Shown in pieces: positions 16,604 through 26,300 of a stretch of DNA of 47,401 bases. Source of the stretch: a virus; the IMG/VR virus record IMGVR_UViG_3300047548_000106, positions 1 through 47,401 of that record; one strand, 5' to 3'. Positions within the stretch are counted from its first letter, which is position 1, and the number at the start of each line of letters is the position of its first letter. Below the pieces are notes generated by a model that was given only the letters and a program-made list of their open reading frames with translations, had not been told where the DNA came from and made no database searches. A program made the position numbers and the translations under genes.

Positions 16604-16939
16604 ATGGCTACAACAGTTTATGAAACAATAGATATAGAACTTATGGACGGAACGAAATTGAAGATGCGTCCACTTAAAATTTCTCTTCTTCGTGATTTTA
16701 TGAAGAAGTTTGATACAGTGGTTGATGTTGCTACAAACAATGTTGAATCAATGGATGTTCTAGTAGAGTGTGCAATGATTGCTATGCAGCAATATGCCCC
16801 AGACCTTGCATCAGATCGTGATAAATTTGAAGATGTTGCTGACATTAAAATGGTTTATAAGGTTATAGAGGCAGCATCTGGCATCAAGTTGGACGCCGAG
16901 GGAAACGATCAGATGGCGGATCTTCCTGGTCAGAACTAG
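16604..16939 (+). CDS. tail assembly chaperone, short form (gpG-like)
   Basis: The 111-residue protein (MATTVYETIDIELMDGTKLK) has the size and position of lambda gpG-type tail assembly chaperones, which hold the tape measure protein and recruit tube subunits. The N-terminal strand pair and the helical remainder fit the family. GAAAGGGA six bases before ATG 16604 supports the start; the upstream in-frame ATG 16580 would add eight residues. Near its end, codons GAG GGA AAC contain a slippery G_GGA_AAC, and the long form is made by slipping there. Confidence 0.8.
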   Translation: MATTVYETIDIELMDGTKLKMRPLKISLLRDFMKKFDTVVDVATNNVESMDVLVECAMIAMQQYAPDLASDRDKFEDVADIKMVYKVIEAASGIKLDAEGNDQMADLPGQN

Positions 16940-17295
16940 ATCTCGCCAAATTAGAATCTGAGATATTCCTTCTTGGAATCTGGAAAGATTTTGAAGAATT
17001 AGAGGCTAACCTTTCTATGCCAGAAATTACAGCAATACTTGGCGCTTCAAGAGAAAAGGAATTTAATCATAATAAGTTTCTTGCTGCTATGCAGGGGATA
17101 AATCTTGAAGAGCCGGGAGAAAAGCCAGGAACTACCTTTGACGATATAAAGGCAAGGGTATTTAGTGGTGGTCAGGCAAAGGATGCATCGGACATCGTAT
17201 CTTTGCAAGGAGTAAACGCTCAACAAGCGGGATTTGGTATTGGCCTGGGTCTTGAATATACAGACGCAAAAAGTCTTGAGAATCCCTCATGGTAA
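16604..17295 (+). CDS. tail assembly chaperone, frameshifted long form (gpGT-like)
   Basis: Reading shifts back one base at G_GGA_AAC (16900-16906), after 101 codons, and continues from 16906 in an open frame with no stop until TAA at 17293-17295, giving about 230 residues. The extension contains LAKLESEIFLLGIWKDFEEL and NLSMPEITAIL, then EKEFNHNKFLAAMQGINLEE, a pattern typical of the gpT-like extension of actinophage chaperones. The stretch from ATG 17017 is therefore not a separate gene; it lacks a Shine-Dalgarno sequence. The slippage efficiency cannot be read here. Confidence 0.82.
16900..16906 (+). other. -1 programmed ribosomal frameshift site (GGGAAAC)
   Basis: The heptamer fits X_XXY_YYZ in the zero frame (GAG GGA AAC GAT), with tRNAs able to re-pair on GGG and AAA. 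The -1 frame stays open from 16906 to 17295 and carries chaperone-like sequence. A clear downstream stimulatory structure was not identified by eye. Confidence 0.85.
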
Positions 17296-17304
17296 TGATA
17301 TAAT
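17276..17304 (+). promoter_or_regulatory. tape measure promoter (TTGAGA-N17-TATAAT)
   Basis: TTGAGA (17276-17281), a 17-base spacer and TGATATAAT (TATAAT at 17299-17304) form one of the best promoter matches in the window. A start near 17311 leaves a leader of about 12 bases, largely made of the AGGTGA (17310-17315) 7 bases before the ATG at 17323. Confidence 0.65.
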
Positions 17305-17322
17305 TAATTAGGTGAATAATTA

Positions 17323-20300
17323 ATGGCTGATGTTAATGCGAATATTAATATAGGTATTAATACTAGTCAGGCACAGGCTCAATTACTTAAATTACAAAAT
17401 CAAATATCTGCATTCAATAAATCATTAGCCATATCTGATGCTGGATATGGGCAAATGCTGTCTCGTGGCATTAATGCCACAAGAATGTTTGATGCACAAA
17501 TAGTTCCAGCAACAACAAGTGTTGAAAGATTTTCTAGAGCAATTGAGAACAATAAACTCTCGCTTGGACAATACGCTCGTTTAACAGCATCTCAACTTCC
17601 TGGTCTGGGTAAAGTATTCAGATCAGAGTTTGACATGATGGAGAAAGTTGCCGTCAGCAGAGTTAAGAAAATACAGTCTCAATACGTTGCCCTTGGAAAA
17701 TCTGCAAAGAATACTCAGCAGGCACTCCAAATAATGCCAAGAGGATTAGCACAGGGATATGCGACAGACATTGCAGTAGCAACACAAAAGCAAGTTCTAT
17801 TCAATAAGTTGCTTTCTGATGGATCAACCAAATTGCTTAACTGGGGTAAGAATACACAGTGGGCAGGAAGACAACTTATGGTTGGTCTTACTCTGCCAAT
17901 GGCAGCATTTGGTGCCGCAGCGGCTAAGGCATTTATGGAACTTGATAAGGCTACAGTTGCATTGTCAAGAGTCTATGGTGATCTTAGCACCACAACACAA
18001 GAATTAGACAGAAACGTTGATGCAGTTAAAAGACTTGGTGCAGAATACACTAAATATGGAATATCTGTCAAAGATACTATAGATATATCTGCTCGTGCCG
18101 CTGCAACTGGTGCAAAAAATGAAAGCCTCCTTGCTGCAACAGAACAAACACTAAGGTTTGCCACTCTTGGCCAAATGGATTACAATAATGCACTTGATAC
18201 AACAATTTCTTTACAAACAGCATTTGGCATAAGTAATGACAAGTTAGGTGAAAAGATTGATTATCTAAACGCTGTTGAAAACCAAACAATTCTTACTATG
18301 GAGGATATGTCTCTTGCAATTCCTCGCGTAGCGACTGTAATCAAAGGACTTGGTGGAGATGTTGAAGATCTTGCCGTAATGATGACGGCAATGCGCGAAG
18401 GCGGGGTAAGTGCAGAAAATGCTGCTAACGCTCTTAAGTCAGGTCTAGCATCAATGATTAATCCAACTAGGGCTGCTCAGCAAGCATTGGCAAAACTTGG
18501 CATAGATATGAATGGAATTGTCCAGGCTAATAAGGGAGACCTTCTTGGAACCATTCGTGCCTTTGGAGCAGAACTAAACAAATTAGGATCTTTTGAAAGA
18601 CAGCAGGCATTAGAAAAAGTATTTGGAAAGTATCAGTATGCAAGAATGTCTGCACTTTTTACAAACATTACTAAGCAGTCTAGTCAGGCGGCAAGAGCAA
18701 TGGATCTTGCCACTATGTCTGCTCAAGATCTTGCAAATATTGCCAACAAAGAACTTAGCAAGGTATCAGAGTCAACAACTGTTAAATTCCAGGCAGCATT
18801 AGAAAAGTTAAAGATTTCCATCGCCCCTCTTGGAGAGGCATTCCTTAAGGCTATTACACCAATAATCAACCTTGTATCAAAGGTAGCAGATGCATTCAAT
18901 AATCTTCCAGATGGCGTAAAGAATGCTATGGCAGTTGCAACTGCTGCAATTGCAGGAATTGGCCCAGTATTGCTTATGGGAATCGGTTTGATGGGAAACC
19001 TTATTGCTAACGTTATTAAGGGTGTTGAGTGGTGGAGAAAGTTAGGCGCAAGACTTAAGGGAACAAGTTCACAATTTGAGTTTCTTACAGAAACAGAACT
19101 ACTAGCCAATTCTGCAACAATGGCGTTAGAAGGAAGTTCTGGAAAACTTACAAGATCATTATTGCTACAAAAGGGTGCTGTTAGTGCGCTTACTACAGAA
19201 TATGAAAGATTTGTAACAGCAGCAGGAGTTGCTGGAACGGCAATGGGTGGTGTAGCGACTGGTGGCAGGACAGGAAAAAGAAATCTTCCAAATGCAAGAA
19301 TGCGTTTTGCAGAGGGTGGAACTGTTCCCGGCACTGGAAATAAAGATACGATTCCAGCCCTTCTTACCCCTGGAGAAAGTGTTATTACTAAAGAGGCTAC
19401 TAAGAAATACGCTCCAATTCTTCATCAAATGAATAACGGAACTTTGCCAGGATTTAATAGTGGGTGGGTAAACCTATTTAAATCAATAACTACAAAGGTC
19501 GGTGGGGCAAGAGCAATAATGCCAAACATTAGACCATCTTCTAGAGTAGTAAAAGAACCAGGAGCACTTGGATACAATATACTTGAAAGACAAAGCGGAT
19601 CAAGGGGTGCAGCATGGCAGGAGGGATATGGGTATCTTCCAGAAGTATCTAAGTTAGCAGGAAGAACTAGAGTAAAGGCAGGTAAAGTTGTTGGTCATAT
19701 TTATTCTAAAGAGTTTTATCAAAGATTTGGTGGAGTAGGAACAACTGGATCTTCCCCAAGACTACTGGGAAGAGATATTCCAGGACAGTCTGGTAGAAAA
19801 CTAAATCCACAAAGATACCATGACGTTCTTCCATCACAATACATCCTCATTGATGAAAATTGGAATAAACTTATTGCGCCAAATTCGCTAAAAAAGGCAA
19901 CGGCAAATGACTGGAAGCCAGTATCTGGAAGAGACATGATTTCAGTTTTGCAAATGCTTATGTCAAGAGGTGTTCCAGAAAATATAGCAATGCAAGTAGC
20001 AAGCAAAGCAGCACAAATACTGAATACAAGAATTCGTCAAACATACGGGTCAATTGACGAAATCTTATTTGGAGAAATTGCTACTGGTTCTAGCGTTCAA
20101 GCACTTAAGTCTTCTTCAAGATTATTAGAACAATATGGGCCAAGAGAATTTGCTGGCGGTGTTGTTGGTTTGCAGCAATCTCTTCGTACATGGCAAACAA
20201 GTTCACGACAGGTTAGAGAAACGCCAGAAATGCTTTTTGCAATTATGTCTGGAATGAAGCCAACACGAAAGAATATGAAACTTCACAGATCTACAACACT

Positions 20301-23300
20301 TGGACTATCAAGGGGAAGCGAATTTATTCCACAAGACGAAGCAATGATCTTTGAGGCATTAAAAAATGGAAACCTTGAAGGTCTTATAGGAAAGACACTT
20401 ACGGCAAAGGGACCAATATCTTATACTTCAGCAGGAATTTCTGGAACGTATGGGGCACTTTCATCAAATTCAGACGTAAACAGAATTGAATTTCTTAAGC
20501 AACAAACTAGGATAGATAGAAAATCATATAGAAACAATATATCTAGACTTAAGAGATATGAAGAAGAGTTGGCAAGATACGAGACATCTGGGGCAAGTCA
20601 GATAACAATAGATGCAATAAAAAGAAGGATAGCAGAAACCAAGCAATATATTGAAACAGCCAAAAATGGTAGAGGAATGCTTGGAAAAGAGATAAAGAGT
20701 CTTGCTCCAAAGGGATATAGAAATCTTCTAATTGAACAGTCATTTGGTGCTGGCCATCCAATGATTAATGTAAACAAGGCTAATCCTGGTGGAACATATA
20801 TGGGAAGAGATGTTTCTCATGAACAAGAATTTATCGCCAGTGGCTCAAAAATGATGGTAACTGGAGTTTCTATAGATCCAAAAACTGGCTTGCCAATTCT
20901 TCAAACAAAAACATTACAACCCTTTGCAACTGGAGGAACTGTTCCAGGTGTGGGAAATTCAGATACAGTGCCAGCACTCCTGACACCTGGGGAATCTGTC
21001 ATCACTAAAAAAGCAACGCAAAAATATGGCTCAATCATTAGTGCAATGAATAACGGGACTCTTCCAGGATTTGCTTTTGGAACTGGAGAGGGAGGGGTTC
21101 CAGAACCAAGCGGAAGAGTTGGCGCTAGTGGAAGAAAGGTACCGTGGCTTCAAACCCTAGCATCACTTGAAAAGAAAGATCCAAGAAGGGCTGCAATGCT
21201 TCGTGCTCAACTAGCAGAAGAAATGTATGTCCAGCAAGCAATGGTTCGTGCAGGATATTCTGCAAGAGACATACCAGTCGCTGGAGGTCATTTAGAACAA
21301 AGACCTGGAATGAAGACATCATTTCAAGATGTTAAAAGTGTTCCACCACAGGCACAAGCATTTAATAATATTGCACAAAGTCTTTCAGATCCAAGGGTAA
21401 CTGGAGTTGGTCATGAAAATCAAATTAAGGCTGCACAAATAAAAAGAGATGCAATTCAAAAAGCACTTTTTAATATAACTAAAAAAGACGCAAAAGCACA
21501 AGCATCTGTTCCAAAACTTATGGAAAGTCTTTCAAAAGGAAGTAAACTTACTTATAAGCAAAATCAATTATTGGCAAAAGCATTTAATGAATTATCAACA
21601 AATACAGCAGCATATCAAAAAGAATTAGGTCAACTTAGTAAAACACAGCAAAGAAAGTTTATTAAAACTGGTGGACAGTTTATTGCTGGAGCAGAAGCAC
21701 AAAAATATTATAGAGAAAATGTTGGTAAAAATCCATCATTGAGAACAACATCTTTTTCAGCCTTTGAGGCTCAAGCAACAAGGACAACCGCAACAACAAG
21801 TGTTCGACAGTCTGTTAGATCATCAGATCTTCTTGCTAGACAATTAATGGAAAAATATCCAGGAATGACCGAAAGACAAGCAATAACTGCTGCAAAAAGA
21901 ATGTCAAATTCTGCATATAAAAGAGCAATGACAGATTGGCGAAATGGTGTATTGACTGGAGAAAAGCCAAATGCAAAAACCGTTGGTGCCGAATTATCAA
22001 AAAGAATCGCAGTCCCAATGAGGGGAACTACAGCAGAACGTAGAGCAAATCTTGAAACAAGAAAACAAGAAAGACTTTCTAGACAGTTGGAACAGAGGGC
22101 TAATAGAATTATGGCTCGTAGACCAAGTTTGACTAGTGAGCAGGCTCAAATAATTGCTGGAAGACAAATGGGAATTGTTGAAAGGCAAAGTAATGCAAAA
22201 ATACTAGCAGAAAGAGAAGCGGCAGCAAAAAGAGAAGCATATGCTCGTAAAACAAAAGCAATGATGGGTGGTGCTGGACTATTGGCGTTGGCTCCAATGG
22301 TTGGTCCAAAAGATGAACAAGGAAAATTCCTTGGAATGGACCCATTCATGGCAATGATTGGAGCACAAATGATTGCACAGCCGCTTGTTGGTGGAATTCG
22401 TGGCGCGGTGGGTAAATCAGCAAAATACGGTGGACCAGGGTTTGGGTATAGGGCTTTGCCAAATGGTGAAAAGGCAGTGACAAGAACGGGAGCAATGTCA
22501 AAGGCATTTACCGCAGGACTTAGCAAACTACCTGGCCTTGGTGCATTAGGATCAATTGGTGCTGGCGGCGCAATAGCAGTAACTGGAGGGGTGGCGGCGG
22601 CATTTGCTGCGCTCGCTATAACGGCGTGGACACTGAAAAAGGGTATGGACAACACTATAGATGCTGGAAAAAAATATGCAGATGCACTTACTATATCAAC
22701 AAAAGAACAAAATGATATTGCAGCACTTTTTGGAAGAACTACTCTTGCAAGCCGTAGAAGAGCAAAAGACATACAAAAGAATATTGGTCTTACAACCAAA
22801 GAACAACAGATGGGCGCAGAATTTGTAAAAACTGAACCAGGAAAAGCGATGCTTGAAGAAATGAAAGTTTCTTTAGAAAAAGGAGGAACAACATTTGGAA
22901 ACAATCTTGCATCACAAATTGGTAGACTGATAGTTAGCGGAGCGGTAAATCCAAAACAAGCAAAAGCAATCGTTGTTGGACTTACCGAAGCACTTGGAAA
23001 ACCAGAAATGGCAATTCCAATTATTACAAAGGTAGAACAAATTGTTGGTCCAAATGGTCAAAATTTATCAAAAGATCCATTAAAGGTAATAGACAATTTA
23101 ATAAATTCCATTGATCAAACGAACAATGAACTAACAGTCAGTTCAGAAAGAGCCGCTAAGCAAGCGACAAATTCTTGGACAGACAACTTTCTTGGACTTG
23201 GGATTCTATATTCTGGCGAAATGGATGCAATGATTGAGGCAGATATAGCCAGAGCAAATGCTTATTTAGAAAATACAAAGCAAATATTAACTGCAATCGA

Positions 23301-26300
23301 TGACGAAATATCTAGACAAGATATTCTTATTGCACGACTTAAGGAAAAAAGAGGCTTAGAAGATGACAAAAAGAAAAAGGCTGGGTATACGTCAGATATC
23401 AAAGAAGCACAAGCAAACAAAAAAGCATTAGAAGAAAGAAGGGCTAGGGAAGAGGCAGATCGAAGGCAACGTGCAATTAATATGTATACAGGTGGAGGAA
23501 ATGTTGATCAAAAATTCACCGCTGGATTTGGTGCAGTTGAAGAGGCAACTGGAATAATGGATTTAGAAGGAGCAGTAAATAGAGCAATTTCTGACACTAA
23601 ACTTGCCAGAGAAGTACAGGCTGCCGCAGTGAAACCGGAGGAATTGTCACAGGAAACAAGAAACAGATTAATGGCAAATGGTGTATTGGCATATAGGTCA
23701 ATTACTCCAGGAGGAAAGCCTCAATATGTAGTACAACAGCAAGCAGCCTATCAGAATGAAGTAAAGTTTGATCCAAATTTTAAGGCAATGTTTCCAGAAA
23801 TGAACGAAGATCAAATTAAAGCAAGTCTGCTTGTGGATATAGAATTAGGAAAGGTTGATCCTAAGACACTGGCAACATTAGATATGTTGGATCAAGGAAC
23901 AAAGGGTCTAGCGTTAAAGTTTTATCTTAAAGGTAATTATAAAGAGTTTGCAGATATTGCTGCCATCGGAAGCATGGGAGATGATGTTAAAACTGCATTT
24001 GCAGAAATACAAAAGGATACAAAATATACAGAAGATCAGATTGCTGGACTCGCTGGAGTTCTGGTGTCACTAGGAAATGATGTAGATCGTAGCAAGTTGC
24101 TTGAAGCATTTAGAGGTGGTGCAGATGGAATTGACGACTTTATAAAATCTGCAAAAACATTACAAGATATGAAACTTGATCTTGCATCAATATTTGCAGT
24201 TGGAGGAATAGCAGGAGTAAATAAGGCAGCAGAGGCAATTGATGGCATTACTGGTGCGTTAAAGAAAAACTCAAAAGCAATAGGTGATATTAAAAAACAA
24301 AAAACCTTTGGTGGAAAATTAGAAAAAACAATAGACGTTGTGACAAAGGTTGCAACTGATACTGGTGAGGAATATCTGAAAGATTTAGATCCCGAAAAAG
24401 TAAGGGCAAGTTTGAAAGATATTGCCGATAAAACTGGTATGAGTCAAAAACAGGTTCTTAATCTCCCTCCAGATGTAATCGTCAGTTCTATTGTTATGGA
24501 TATTAGTGGAGATGAATTAATTAAACAGGGGCAGGGGATGATAAGTAGCGCCACAGTTGGAATATTGCAAAATGTTCCTGAAGCGCAAGTTTTATATAAG
24601 CAGGGACAAGCATTAGTTGACATGGGAAATCAATTAAATGGAGCGGCTTTATCAAGTGTGATCAATGCAAAAAAACCATGGTTGCCTATAAATCAACCAC
24701 AAGGTGGAACAAAGACAGATTATGTTAAAGACATGATGAAGGGTTTTCTTGATCAAGTTAATATATATGCCGATGCTGGTGCAACAATGAAAAAACTAAC
24801 AAGTTCAACATATGATTTTGCTAAAAAAATTGCGGCACAAGGAAAAGCAAATGGTGGACTTATTCAGCAACTTAGAAATCTTGGATTGTCAGAAAATATT
24901 ATTGCTCAACTTGCATCACAAGGAAAAGATGCTCTTGCTCAAGCAGTAAAAAAGTATGCGGGTAAAAGAGATAATGCCAAGGTGATTGGCGCAAATCTTG
25001 CAGAACAAAGAGCAACAATATCTAGGCTTATGGGACAAGCAACAGAAAGAGTTGGTGCTGCACAAAGAACATTATCAGTAACACGAACACTTGCAGGAAG
25101 AGGTCTTTCTCCAGAACTCATTCAATCAATAACTAATGATCAAGAGTTTGTCAATCTTATTAATAAAAAAGGTGGAGGAAAAGAAAAAAGACAACAGATT
25201 GAAGGCATAATAGCAAAGTATAAAGAAGAACTTGCTCTGATAAAACAAATTGCTAGAGAACAAGATCCAATTCAAACAAAAATTGATGACGAAACAATTG
25301 CACATGAAAGAGCAAATAGATTATTAGAAAAAGATATTCAAATAGAACAAGATAAGATAGATGCAATACAACAACAAATTGACTTGCTTAATGAAATGAA
25401 TGATGCAGATCAGCAAAGAATTCGCACGCTTGAACGTGAAAAGGAAATGATTCAGCGTAAAATTGACAGTTATGAACGTGAAAATGAAATGGATCAAAGA
25501 TCTATTGAATCATTAAGAAGACAAGATGAGATGAGGAATAGAATATCGGATAACCTATCTCACGAACTAGAACTCATGTCTCAGCAAGAAGATAAAATTC
25601 GTAAATCATATGATGAAAGAATCAAGGCTCTTGACACTATTGCATCAATTAATGATCATATTCTGAATCAACAAAAGAATCAATTAAGCGTTGCACAAGC
25701 GTTAAGTCAGGGAGACATCTATGCCGCCGCACAAGCAACACAAGGTATGCAAGCAGAACAGGTTCAGTTTGTTACTCAGCAACAAAGAGATGCCCTTGAG
25801 AAAGGCATGGAAAATCAAATTGCTGGACTCCGTACTTCTGGCGGTCTAACAAGAGATCAGGCAGAACAACAGATAAATGATATTAAGGAACAGTCATATC
25901 AGGTATCACTTAGAATTAGAGATATTGAGGATCAAATATATAACAGAAATCTCACAATAACATCGCTTAAAGATCAAATCTACAATAAGGATTTGTCAAT
26001 ACGCGGAATTTCAGACATTATTTATGGAAGAGAGACAGAGATTCTTAATATACAAAATAATCAATTGAAGCCAGTACAGACTAGACTCTCATTCCTTGAA
26101 AAGCAAAAAGAAATTCAAGACAGAATATTCAATGACAGAGTAGACGAACTTAATCTTCAGGCTGAGCAGGCTGGCATGACAGACGATCAAATTAAAAAGG
26201 TCGGAGTATTAGCACAACAATGGCAAGAAGTTTCAAAACAAATAAAGTCTGCAAGAGATAACGCAGACCTTGCTAATAAAAATTTGGGAATTCAGCCAAT

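Noticed and set aside
17017-17295. Separate gene starting at ATG 17017
   Set aside because: The frame is open upstream to the slippery site at 16900, the upstream part encodes family sequence, and there is no Shine-Dalgarno sequence. It is the frameshifted extension of the chaperone.
22146-22904. 252-codon minus-strand frame within the tape measure gene
   Set aside because: Antisense to well-supported coding sequence, with low-complexity Ser, Ala and Pro content typical of a shadow frame. The same applies to 18723-19334, 10805-11377 and 12376-12951.
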